The notes under the pieces were generated by a model. That model made no database searches. It worked only from the letters and a program-made list of their open reading frames with translations, and was not told where the DNA came from. Made by a program: the position numbers and the translations under genes. Below, one piece after another: positions 42,544 through 52,902 of a stretch of DNA of 64,000 bases; positions within the stretch are counted from its first letter, which is position 1; every line of letters begins with the position of its first letter. The DNA comes from Semisulcospira habei (lineage: Eukaryota; Mollusca; Gastropoda; Semisulcospiridae): contig BTPG01000001.1 in the NCBI GenBank assembly GCA_036245525.1, positions 183,588,663-183,652,662 of the forward strand, given 5' to 3'.

Positions 42544-42941
42544 CTATTTTGTCAGTTATACTGTCTTTTGTCTTTTCTTTTCTTGTGACAAAGTTTTAAA
42601 ATAAAGTAAATGTACATGTATTTATAGTAATGCCATTGCAAGAACATTCCAACAATCTGTTTGATTAACTCATGAGCTACGGCAGCTGTATAATATTCAT
42701 TGGACCTTGCAACTGCAGTGGCTCATGAGAATCTTTGCCAGTTGTTGGGCAAGGTCCAGTCTAACAGTTCTTCAGATTTAGGATGTTACTTCAGATTGTA
42801 TGGACAAATGCAGTGGTATTGTCTCCATCAGGCAACATTGACTCGTGAGGACTAAAAGCTGATGTACATGCACCACCAATATCCTTTTGGATTGTTTCTA
42901 TTACATGTGCTTAGGATCCACCATTTGTTGTGTATTTGTAG
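42544..42941. other. Intron 4, distal part
   Basis: It contains ~55 bases (GCAACTGCAGTGGCTCATGA...TTGGGCAAGGTCCAG, 42710-42760) resembling 51735-51792. Otherwise unremarkable. Confidence 0.4.
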
Positions 42942-43049
42942 GCTGTGATAGGGGTGACTTCCAGTGTGCAAATGGAGAGTGTGTTGATGAGCGTCTGCGC
43001 TGTGATGGCATTCCAGACTGCAGAGATGTGTCGGACGAGGCTGGATGTC
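42942..43049 (+). CDS. LDLa exon 5 of the perlecan-like gene
   Basis: A 108-base phase 1-1 exon with acceptor TATTTGTAG (ends 42941) and donor TGTC|GTGAGT at 43050. It encodes an LDLa module with six cysteines ([17 protein letters not shown]) and the calcium site [11 protein letters not shown]. Val replaces the usual Gly before SDE, which is tolerated in many LDLa modules. Only 779 bases separate it from exon 4, the shortest gap between LDLa exons here. The next exon is 16.7 kb away. Confidence 0.9.
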
Positions 43050-43503
43050 GTGAGTATTGTTTCTGCCTTGTTTCTCTTATTTTATTTTTTCACTGTCCTC
43101 TTGACTGCTTCTTTGGAATATTTTTTATACCCTTTACATTATCATGCAGTTGATATAAAACATGTCAGCAGTTTGACGTTCAGGTATAAGTACTGGGGAT
43201 GTGTAGTTATTATCTGTATCATGTACATAGTGTACTTGATATGAATAGATCATTACTGCAGAAGGCAATACCAGAGACAGCTTCACAAATTTGCCCATAC
43301 AGTGGCATGATAGTTATGCGAAAGTAATTTGTTTTCATTATGCGTGACATGAGAGCAGCGTGAGAAAACTGTATTGCCCCATGGAATGATTTAGACGCAA
43401 CTTGGCCACGCTCTAGCTGTGAAAGAAGTATGGTTTTCAGCACATGACAACAAATTTAAACAGATTACATGTAAATTGGGGTGCTATTCTGCTTGTCCCA
43501 CTA
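43050..43503. other. Intron 5, proximal part
   Basis: AT-rich intron, nothing recognised. Confidence 0.4.
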
Positions 43504-44216
43504 CAGTGGAGTCAGCTTAACACAAATTTCTGGGGACACGGAAAATCCCTTCATGTTAAACGTATTTCGTGTTAACCAATATGGCCTCAAATTGATCACG
43601 GCCCTCAAGGAGAAAATGTGTAAGAGATGTATGCGTGAATGAGTATGAAGTTAAAAGTGTACATTATCGTACTTTATATGCATACCTTCAGCTCGCTAGG
43701 AAAACACAAGGAAACGTGTACAGCTCACGTATTTAATGTAAAATCCATCAGGTAAAATCCATAGTAAGTTACAATCCATCAGGTATAAGCAACACAGGCT
43801 GAAGTACAATCCTGCATCGGTAAAAGGGTTGTTGGTACACGAATGATGCAAACAACATGAATACAGTGCAGAAACGCTAGCCAATGAGAAGATGGATTAC
43901 AACAGCCGAAGGCTATTCAGCCAATCACAGATTAGAGTTTGCTCTGATCTGTCCTGTACTACAGCGTGAGAGCGACAAGTGAATTGGTTTTCGGTGAATG
44001 GAATCTGTTTTCATGTTAAACAGGTGAATAATAGTGAAATTGCCCTGGTTGGGAACAGAAACCAGCTTCGTGTAAAGCAAAATTTCATTTTAAGCATTTC
44101 GTGTTATCAGTGAAATTTTAATACAGAATAAGAAGGCCGTCGGCCGGGAACGCAAAAACGGTTCGTGTTAACCGGAAATTCGTGTAAAGCGAGTTCGTGT
44201 TAACTGGACTCCACTG
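43504..44216. mobile_element. Pogo/Tigger-like MITE with TA target duplication
   Basis: The left end TA|CAGTGGAGTCAGCTTAACAC (43502 onward) is mirrored by the right end ...GTTAACTGGACTCCACTG|TA (to 44218). The inner ends repeat CGTGTTAACC and CGTGTAAAGC motifs, also inverted. The TA duplication and CAGT start place it with Tc1/mariner-pogo elements. At 713 bases with no transposase it is non-autonomous. Confidence 0.85.
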
Positions 44217-45566
44217 TATATGGAAACAAAGCAGTTTTTTGCTCTTGCTCAGCTACTTTTTTTTCTGCAGTGTGGCCAACCCCACTGCAGTCATATAGCT
44301 GTATGGAAACACAGCCTAAGATTGTATTTTTTTTTTATTGAGCAAGCTGTTACATTTTGCACTAGAAGTGTAGATTTAAGCATAGCTGCTTGTTTTCATG
44401 AAGACTGTGCATTTAATATGAGTGAGTCTGGTTTTGTTATTTTTATGTTTTTTGGCAGCATTGATGCTTTTCCTATTTTGATTGAGTTTTGTGGACTGTT
44501 TTTCTGTCACATAATTATGGTGAATCAGCTGGTGAGTATGTTGTGATGTCATGCTTTGCTGCTTTAGCATCTTGTATCATTTCCAGCACTTGGGCTTTTG
44601 ATTTCCATTTCATTATTTGCCATGTTTGGTTATTTGTACGCTGGTCTATCATTCTGGGTCTTATTGCTTCGAGCCCTAAGGTCCAAAATCAGAAACCAGC
44701 ACATATTTGAAGTCACTTGCCCCATGGAATGCAAGCTGTCCAGAGATACCAGTACATTATGGTCTTGCAGTGACAGTGCTTTACATCTGTCTTGCTAAGT
44801 AACATTCATCGTCTTCATATTTGTGCGCTGATGTAATGTATTGTAAGGTGTCTCCTTGGCGCGCATATCCATCTATTTCAAGATGCTCATGGCACCGCAG
44901 AGATAGAAGTTGGAGCTTTGAAAGCCTGCTGCTACTAAGTGTTACTTATGTACAAACCTCCACCCTGCTATTAACTTAGCTGCATGCGATATATATCTGT
45001 TTCCATTCTACCGGCCCTAATGGGCCTTTACTTTGGCACTTGGTGATTACGTGTGCTGTGGACATGAAGGTGAGACAGGCACCCTAAACCCAGTCTGTAT
45101 GTAAATTTATCTCGATGGGAATGAGGAAAAGTCAACATCTCATTCCTGCCTACCAGGGGATTCGAATCTAGGATTTTACAACTGCCAGCAGGGTCCAAAA
45201 TAGCCATATTTTGACTAACGATTTTTTTTTTTTCTTGTCCACTAAGCTGCAATCCGTGTATTTAGATCTTGCAGCTTACAGTTGTAAGGACTAAAATCAC
45301 AGAACAGCATACCATTTCTTTCATGTTATGTTTGTCTGCTGGACAAAATGTATGTAAGAAATCTTTGTCTGTTCGGCCTATGACCGAGTGAGTTGAACCA
45401 CCATATATTTAATTGTTTAAAACAATTTTACACTTGGGGAAAAAATCTTGTGTACGGAATAGGTGTAAAACTTGTTACTGTTTGTGACAATTTGGACTGT
45501 ACACTTGATTTCAGTCTCTGTATGAGAAATTGGTTTTGGACTTTTTTCTTCACCAGCAGGCATTTA
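44217..45566. other. Intron 5 segment
   Basis: No exon-like LDLa or Ig signal on either strand. A motif around AAGGTCCAAAATCA (44670-44690) recurs near 45286 and 59640, suggesting an old small repeat. A B-box-like GATTCGAATCC on the - strand near 45160-45170 lacks a matching A box. Confidence 0.4.
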
Positions 45567-47682
45567 GGGCTCATATGTCATGAGTCTATGTAATGCGCCA
45601 TCTGGCGTCTGTCTGGCGTCTGTTGTCTGTGGTAAATTTTAATGTTGGCATTTTCTCAGAGACTATTCAAGCCTCAGACTTCAAACTTGGCCCAAGGGTA
45701 CTTTGTGGTAAACCCTTTCTGAACATACCACTTTCAGATACCTCTCTTAAAAGTCAAGGTCACAGGGGCCCAGAAAGGGGTAAAAAAAATTGTCATATTT
45801 TGACACTAATTGTTTCTCCTCAAATACTATTTTCTACTTCAAACCCAAACTTGGTACAAGCCCAAACTAATGGTAAGACCATTCTATGCATACTAATTTG
45901 GATGACCCATTTGAAAGTTCAAGGGTCACAGGAGGTCTCAAATGTGTGATAAATTACAGTTTGTGATGGAATTATAATTTTTCTCAAAGCTTATGCCAAC
46001 ATTTCAGATTTGGCACAAGGGTAGCTGATGGTAAACCTTTCTATGCATACTAATTTAGTGGTCCACTCACAAAGGTCAAGGGTCATGGGGGTCCAGAAAT
46101 AGGCCCAAAATGGCCATATTGTGACAAAAAAAAATTTTTCAGCTCCAATTTTTCATGACATATGAGCTCCAAATACTATTTTCAGCTCCAAGCCCAAACT
46201 TGGTATAGATATACCTGATGATAAGGCCTTTCTATGCATACTAATTTGGCTGACCCCTCGGAAAGGTCAAGGGTCATAGGAGGTCAACAAATGTGTGAAA
46301 ATGCCAGTTTTTGATATAATTGTAGTTTTTATCAAAGTTTTTGCAGAACTTTCAATCAAACTTGCCATAAAAGTAACTGATGATAACACTTTGTGTGCTA
46401 ATTTAATCACTCCCTCCAAAAGGTCAAGGGTCACAGAGGGTCAACAAATTTGTGAAAAATGCATACATTTTTAGAAAACTCTGATTTCACTGGTACAAAA
46501 GCCAACCCTTTTCTTAAACCTTTGAACCCTGAGTAAATAAGAAGTCTATATACCCTTCAGCCCTGACTTTATTTGAGAAATTTCTGTTGAAAATGGGTGT
46601 GCACTGTCAAATATTTGTAAATAATACTTTACAACAGATATCCCCATAAAGGTACATGTACAGATTTGCCATTGGATGGACTACCATTTTATGGATTTGA
46701 CCACACTGTGTCACGTGTGTCGTAATGCCTGGTGACAAAAATAGTGACAGGTGACAATAAATTTGAAAAAAAAAGTCTTTTGTGCATGACAGGTCACTGG
46801 TACTTAACATGCATCACTAAATAGGGTGTCTGTTAGTGTGACACATAAGTGTCCACGCATTTCCAGCACGCCAATACAACGTACCTGCCACTAATAAGGT
46901 ATATCCACGGTCTATACAACATGTAATAAGCGGCATCGAATGATGATCAGTGTGTCTGTGTTGTGTCTCGTACACGATTGGATGGAAGTACCAGTGTTGT
47001 AAAGACTATACACGTACTACACAGGTGACCAATGTGTGTCGTTGGTGTCCACAGAGTTACCTACAGGTGCACCAAGGTGTGGCAACAAAAAACGGAATAT
47101 CAATTAGAACCTCCGAATTCAGCATTAGAATCAAGCTGTAAGTAATTGCCGTTGTCAGTGCCTCAAACGGCGATTGCTCCAGCTGACACTGCCAACGGTA
47201 GGTAGGCACACATGTCCCAATACATCAAAGCTATCTGCTTTTGAAACCATGTCTCCAAACACAAAATTGTATCACTCCGAATATCTACACATCCACTCGC
47301 CATTCCAACCGTAATTCCCATGCTAGCGCTGCAAAACTGACCACATACCACAGATGAACATACGTGCGTACTGTCAGGCCGTGTACTGAGTGTAAACAGG
47401 ATGTGTCAGTTTGAAGGGCGAGGTCACCACGCGCACAACGAGGCTCGCGCGTCACCGGGCGCACAATAAGAAACACCTCATACCGCTGTAGCGGTTTGCC
47501 GGGCTGAACGGTATACGAGGCCGCCAACCGCTACAGTGGTTTGCCGGGTTCAAAGGGTTAATGTTTAGACACTTGAACACTTGCTCATCTCAGCGACCTG
47601 TTATCAAGGTCACAAAGGTCACACTTAGTATGTGGATTGGTTATATATGTGCATGAGCCATAAGTGCTTTGCCTTTCTTGTT
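45567..47682 (+). repeat. AGGTCA-rich repeat, copy 2 (split by a piggyBac-like MITE)
   Basis: The most complete copy: conserved head (GGTAAATTTTAATGTTGGC), at least four subunits each with CTATGCATACTAATTT and AGGTCAAGGGTCA, and the end AGTGCTTTGCCTTTCTTG. It is interrupted at a TTAA by 46518-47557. Exact DR1-type motifs are at 46073, 46264 and 46421. Confidence 0.85.
46518..47557. mobile_element. piggyBac-like MITE with TTAA duplication
   Basis: TTAA at 46514-46517 and 47558-47561 flank ends ACCTTTGAACCC... and ...GGGTTCAAAGGG, a good inverted repeat. The right end carries tandem CGGTTTGCCGGG motifs. TTAA target choice and CCYTTTGAACCC ends are piggyBac features. No transposase frame is present in its 1040 bases. 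The host repeat continues correctly on both sides. Confidence 0.8.
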
Positions 47683-48051
47683 TGGCTATGATTGCATTAG
47701 TTTTTGTGGCTGTGGTCTGTTGGACTCTTGCAGACATTAGTAGCAAGCAAACATTTATTTGCCAGCCCTGGTTTGAGCATGGCATGTTGTGTGTCAGTCA
47801 GAGACAGCAACACATTCTGAGGTCGTAGTGTGTTCATCTGCTGCTATCACAGAATTTGTGTTATCACCCGCTAAGCATGTATCTGAGACGAGTATACTCG
47901 CTGGCAGCACACTGAAATTTATCAGCTGCTGATGAGCTGGAAAACTTCACAGTGTACTGTGTGCTGTGTAATTTGGGCTCACATATGAAGCAAAAGTGAG
48001 ACTATGTTCTGGGCTAGCGGTTATCTGTCCAAAGCATCTGGCGTCTGTTTG

Positions 48052-48191
48052 ACATTTTAGCCTGACATATTTTTAAGGTATATTTACATCTTGTCTTAAG
48101 ACCTTTTTTTTAGTCTGGCTGACCAGATTTTTACCCATCCTGCCGTGAGATGGCCTTAGTTGCCTGCTCGGCATTAAACCCCAATAACTAA
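48052..48191 (+). mobile_element. SINE 3' part (GGCATTAAACC tail), copy 2
   Basis: It matches 32703-32846. CTGTTTGACA (48045) and CTGTTTGGCA (48192) flank it as a probable target duplication, although GACATTTTAG also occurs at the start of the other copy, so the exact border is uncertain. Confidence 0.75.
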
Positions 48192-49205
48192 CTGTTTGGC
48201 AGTGCCCGGTGTCTGTGGTAAACTTTAACGTTGGCATTTTTTTTGAGACTATTCAAACCACAGTCTTCAAACTTGGCCCAAGGATACCTTGTGGCAAGAC
48301 CTTTCTAAACATACCAATTTCATTGACCTCAAAGGTCAAGGTCAAAGGGGATCAGGAAATGGGCAAAAAGTAGCCATATAAAAAAGTAGCCATATTTTGA
48401 CAAAATTTGTTTTTTTCTCAAATACTGTTCACAACTTCAAACCCTAACTAGGTACACACATACCTGATGGTAAGAACTTTCTATGCATACTAATTTGAAT
48501 GACCCCTTGGAAAGGTCAAGGGTGTAAGAGATCAGGAGATAGGTAAAAAATAGTGATATTTTCACGAAAGATGGTTGTTTTTTTTCTTCTAAAATGCTCT
48601 TCATAACTTCAGACCAAACTTGGTACAGAGATACCTGATGGTAAGACCTTCCTATACATACTGATTTGGATGACCCCTCAGAAAGGTCAAGGGTCACAAG
48701 AGATCAGGAAATAGGTCACAAATAGCTATTGCTTGACAAAAATGTTTTTTTCTCGAATACCATTTACAACTTCAATCCCAAACTTGATCCAAAGATATCT
48801 GATGGCGGGGCCGTCATCTATCTATCTATCTATATCCCGTAGTCTTGCCGACCGTTGAGGCACCACCGCTGACTTGGCAACCAGCTCCCTCCATTCCTCT
48901 CTGTTCTCTGACATTCTTAGCGTATCGCCCAGCTTCAGTCCTGTCCACTCTGAGATATTGTCCTCCCATCTTTTCCTCTGTCTTCCTCTCCTTCGTCCTC
49001 CTTGCACAGTGCCTTGCAGGATTGTTTTGGCAAGCCCTGCTGAACGCGTGACATGCCCATACCACTTTGCGTTTTTTCACAATGGCTAATAGGTCTTCAT
49101 AGGGCCCGATGGCTTGCCTGATTCTGCTTCCCACTTCCACGTTCGTGATGTGGTCTCTGTATGAAATGCCAAGCAGCCTTCGAAAACATCTCATTTCAGT
49201 GGCTT

Positions 49206-49594
49206 ACCCCACCCGGGTCTGCCCTGGGGGACTTGGGTGGGGTTAGGTATTTTTTAGTTCCCAGGGTCACCCTGTTCAGCCCCACAGGGTGGGTTTTTCT
49301 CTCTATTCTGGGGCATGTGTTTCTGTTTACCCGAGGTCCATTCACCTGTATTTGCCTTTTTAAAACTCTCCCTACTGTCTGCACTGCCTGTAGCTCTTGA
49401 TATTGGATGTGTGTTGCTAAATGGTCTTAGCTTTATTTAGCCCCATGTGTTAGGTTTATTTAACGTATTTGACCGGCTGGCGACATACATTCAATGTTCT
49501 GTTTATTTATTTTTTTTCACAAGCAGTGCAGGCACGTCCTGAGAAAGCCTTGTTGCTGTCGGGACGTTAAGCAATGTACAATCAATCAATCAAT
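49206..49594 (+). mobile_element. SINE with (AATC)n tail, copy 1
   Basis: Perfect 14-base target duplication CATTTCAGTGGCTT (49192-49205 and 49595-49608). The body runs from CCACCCGGGTCTGCC through GGGGCATGTGTTTCTGT and CACGTCCTGAGAAAGCC to TGTCGGGACGTTAAGCAATG and an (AATC)n tail. A second copy is at 56604-56960. The CGGGACGTTAAGC end resembles the conserved 3' domain seen in several metazoan SINEs. No intact A/B boxes were found. Confidence 0.85.
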
Positions 49595-50839
49595 CATTTC
49601 AGTGGCTTGTATCCTCCTTTCAAGGTCTGCTGTGAGGGTCCATGATTCGCAGGCATACAAGAACACTGAGATGACTAAGAAGCGCATCAGTCTGATCTTG
49701 GAGCAGAGTGTGATGTTTCTGTCCTTCCATATGGTCTTCAATCTTGTCAGTGCTGTTGTTGTCTGCACAATCCTGGACAGTATTTCTGGTTTTGATCCTT
49801 CATCTGTCACAAAAGCTCCTAAGTATTTGAATTTATTAACAGTTTCCAGTTTTTGGCTTCCAATCATGATGTTGGTGCCAATGCCACTGGTGTTATTGGT
49901 CATCAGTTTGGTCTTCTCTGCACTGATTTCCATCTCATACGCAATGGCTGTACTGTCCAGCTTTTCCACTAGCTCCTTCTCTTTTCCTGCAAGGCCGTCA
50001 ATGTTGTTCGCAAAGCGCAAGTTCGTGATTGTTCTGCCTCCAATACTGACAGATCCTTCATGATCTTTCAGAGCGTCTGTCATGATTCTTTCCAGGAAGA
50101 TGTTGAAAAGAGTAGGTGAGAGCAAGCAGCCTTGTTTGACTCCAACTGTAGTCCTAAACCAGTTTCCTATTTTGCGTTGAAGAAGACAGCGCTAGTGGCC
50201 TTGTTGTAAAGGTTTGCTATGACTTTGATCAGGTTGGCATTGATGTTGTATAGCTTCATGGTGGACCAAAGGGCTGCATGCCACACCCTGTCAAACGCTT
50301 TCTTAAAATCCACAAAGACATGATAGAGGTCTTGCTGGTGCTGGAGGTACCTCTCACATAAAACTCTCAGGTTGAAGATTTGCTCAGTTGTGCTGCACCC
50401 TGTCTGAAGCCTGCCTGTTCCTTGGCTATGATTTCCTCTGCCTGTGGCTTTAGCCTGTTCAGTAAGATCTTTAACATGATTTTGCTTGGGTGATCGTGCG
50501 ATAATTCTGGCACTGATGTAAGTTGCCTTTTTTGGGGAGAATTATTATAAGTGATTGGGTCCATGGTACGGGCCAATCCCCTGACTGCCAGATCTTATTG
50601 CAGATTGTTAGTAAAGCGCTTATCATGTCTGCTCCCCCATCTTGGACTAGCTCTGCAGGGATGTTGTCTGCTCCTGCTGCCTTCCCTTTTTTCAGCGACT
50701 TCACTGCAGTCTCTACTTCTTCTCGGAGGATGGGATAGTTGCCATTGTTGGTCACAGGTGGGTTGACAAGTATGCCTGGGTCCCCTGTAGCTCAGTGGTT
50801 GGACAAATCTGAGCAGTACTCTGTCCATCTCTTCAGTAT

Positions 50840-51345
50840 CAGGCATGGGAATTGTCCGCGAAATCCGCGAAATTCCACGGGAAAAAGAAATCGTCGGCGA
50901 AAATAAAAAGGCGTTTCCGTGAAAAACCATTGTGGGTAGCAAAACAAGCAAAGCACCGGTTTTATTCAGCGACAAAATATGACACGGCAGGCTGTACCCG
51001 TGGCCTGCCTGAGTGCGCGGTGCGCAATAAACTCAGAACTTAGGCGGGCAGATCCAAGGTGCCCCGTCAACAGCCCCGTCAAAACCCCCCCCCCTTCCTC
51101 CACTGTTTGATTTTTTCGGTGCCGAGAAGCAAGCAAGGTCCGACGCCTTCCCCCCCCCCACCCCCCACACTGTTTGATTTTAGATCTAGCGTGGTGGAGG
51201 CCTTTTGTATCAGGTTCAAGGTCTCAAAGAAAAAGTTGCCCCCCCCCCCTCCCCCCCCTCCCCTGGAGCCAAGTGATCCGGCCTTGTTTTGTATCAGGTT
51301 GAAGATCCCGTTTCAGATGATTTTTGCTTGGGCAATTCCCTTGCC
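50840..51345. mobile_element. hAT-like MITE inside the RTE-like LINE
   Basis: The ends CAGGCATGGGAATTG... and ...CAATTCCCTTGCC are inverted. The flanks TTCAGTAT (50832-50839) and TGCAGTAT (51346-51353) are a 7/8 match, fitting the 8-base hAT duplication. The interior has poly(C) runs and no transposase. Removing it rejoins the LINE frame region. Confidence 0.65.
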
Positions 51346-51672
51346 TGCAGTATGTCTTGGTCTTCCGTAAGACAGTTCCCTTCACTACCGTGAATAATAG
51401 AGGAGCGTCCTTGTTTTACACTCGTCAGGTCTTTCACCAGCTGGCATGCTTTTTTGCTATTATTTTTGTTCAGATTTTCTTCTACATGTTTACACTGATC
51501 TTCAATCCACTTATTCTTTGCCTTTTTCATGCTTTTCTTGATATCCTGGTTAATTTCCCTGTATTGTTTAGCTCCTTCTAAACCTTCATATGCATGCTAA
51601 TTTGGTTGACCCTCAGAAAGGTAGAACTGAATCATTCATTCATGTGAGCCTTAAGGGCTTTGCCATTCTTGT

Positions 51673-52527
51673 TGTTTCCTGGGTCTGTGGAAGTGGGACA
51701 GCAAGCAGATGCAGCAAGAGACAAATTCTCAAAGGCCCCGGCAACTGCAAGGGCACATGAGAATCTATGCCTCTTGCTGGGCGAGGCCAGCTGCTGTTGT
51801 TCCTAAACTGAATGGAGGGGTTTATTTCAGGGTTCAAACACAGGATGCACTTCAAATAGGCAGATATTTTCATGAGTTCATGCAGTAACAATCAGTACCT
51901 CTTGCAGATCGGATGGCTAGAGGCTTACTTCTGCTGACCTGTATGCGCCAGTCTACTCTGGCAGATATATAGGCTGTATGAGTATTATTTTATTTGAATT
52001 CAAATATTTCGAATTGTGTATAAGATGACAAATAAATGAATACTTTTTACCGAGGCTTAGTGGATATTACATGTACATTTGTTTAATACTTTTCTAAAGA
52101 AAATTAGTTGTATGTCAGTAGTAGAGTGAAAACCTGTTTGTAAACAAAGCTCCAATGTAGGGGTAGATATGCCCTTTGGAAGCAGGCCTTGATATAGTGT
52201 TTCAAGCTTGCAGCTGACACAACCTTTCATTTGGTTTTATATGCAGCTTTGGCAGCGTGCCATTTTCACTTTTTGGAGGGAAAATTTGACCATTTTCAGG
52301 GCCCTGCAAAGCAGGTTAATCTTTATTTTCATCATTTTCTTTATACAAATGGGTGATCTGCAATCTGTTTCCTTTTCATTTCACTGCAGTTTGTCTTATT
52401 ATTCCTTTGTATGAAAATGTTATGGCTTGCCAAAGAACAGCACCAAATAGGTAGTGTGGAAAACGAATCCCGAGTCGATATTTGCATCAGGGGCAAGTAG
52501 CTCGGTAAACACATTCTGCTTGTTTTT
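51673..52527. other. Intron 5 segment
   Basis: No exon or element recognised apart from the short resemblance of 51735-51792 to 42710-42760. Confidence 0.4.
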
Positions 52528-52529
52528 TT

Positions 52530-52902
52530 TAAAGTCCCTTGTATTTACAGAAGGGACTTCTTAGAATGGGTCGCAGTGGGGCGCAATCTGTAGCATGCCA
52601 ATGACACCGTAGGCGGGCAGTCCTTAAGCTTTGACAATAAAGTAACACAAGAATAGTTACGTCATGACTTGCTACGCTAACCTTGCTGCTGAACATACAT
52701 TTGCCGTGAAATGCAGTGTGTAGGTATGTGTGTGTGTATGTAAACACGAATATCTCAAATGTTTGTGTATGTTCAAGCTTGAAATTTTAGTTGGTTAATC
52801 TTGAAAAAAAGATAGGAGACAGCCTCCAAGGATATTACGATTGGACTGTTCATTGATGAAACATGGCAACTTTGGAGAAAGTCTGTTGAATCGGCCCATG
52901 GG
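52530..52902 (+). repeat. Dispersed repeat with AAGTCCCTT start, copy 2
   Basis: It resembles 27610-27795 up to about 52710 and continues with a TG-rich stretch. The segment 52628-52895 recurs inverted at 53855-54122, inside the insertion in the neighbouring LTR. Confidence 0.65.

Larger units (their letters stand above)
41989..42560 (+). repeat. Duplicated exon segment, copy B (with later insertion)
   Basis: It matches 27334-27606 from TCACTAATAAACTTTCAAGA through the exon and about 80 bases of downstream intron, except for the 292-base insertion at 42242-42533. Confidence 0.85.
48826..51530 (-). pseudogene. RTE-like reverse transcriptase relic
   Basis: Pieces in order on the - strand are: KKAKNKWIEDQCKHVEENL (51530), then after the MITE RWTEYCSDL, LREEVETAVKSLKKGKAAGA (50720), and NIPAELVQDGGADM. 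Next come ILLNRLKPQAEEIIAKEQAG (50490), MLSPTLFNIFLERIM (50125), the catalytic box where FADD is changed to RFANNIDGLAG, and NKFKYLGAFV. After the SINE the C-terminal MRCFRRLLGISYRDHITN and a final arginine-rich part follow. Loss of both catalytic aspartates and several frameshifts make it inactive. The endonuclease is absent. Confidence 0.82.
48811..51582 (-). mobile_element. RTE-like LINE, 5'-truncated, twice interrupted
   Basis: It runs on the - strand from ~51582 to the (GATA)n tail at 48811-48832. It is interrupted by a hAT-like MITE (50840-51345) and a SINE (49206-49594). Removing these leaves ~1.9 kb containing most of the RT and C-terminal region. It is inserted in the AGGTCA-rich repeat. 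Confidence 0.8.
47975..51672 (+). repeat. AGGTCA-rich repeat, copy 3 (split by a SINE and a LINE)
   Basis: Head at 47975 (GGGCTCACATATGAAGCAAA), body 48202-48810, then after the LINE insertion the last subunit resumes at ~51583 (AACCTTCATATGCATGCTAA) and ends GGGCTTTGCCATTCTTG. An exact AGGTCAAGGGTCA lies at 48684. Confidence 0.8.

Noticed and set aside
45100..45260. tRNA-derived SINE suggested by a B-box-like GATTCGAATCC
   Set aside because: No A box at the right distance on the same strand and no tail or duplication.
49494..50063. 189-residue + strand frame
   Set aside because: It is the antisense of the RTE-like reverse transcriptase and spans the SINE border. The - strand carries the recognisable RT motifs.
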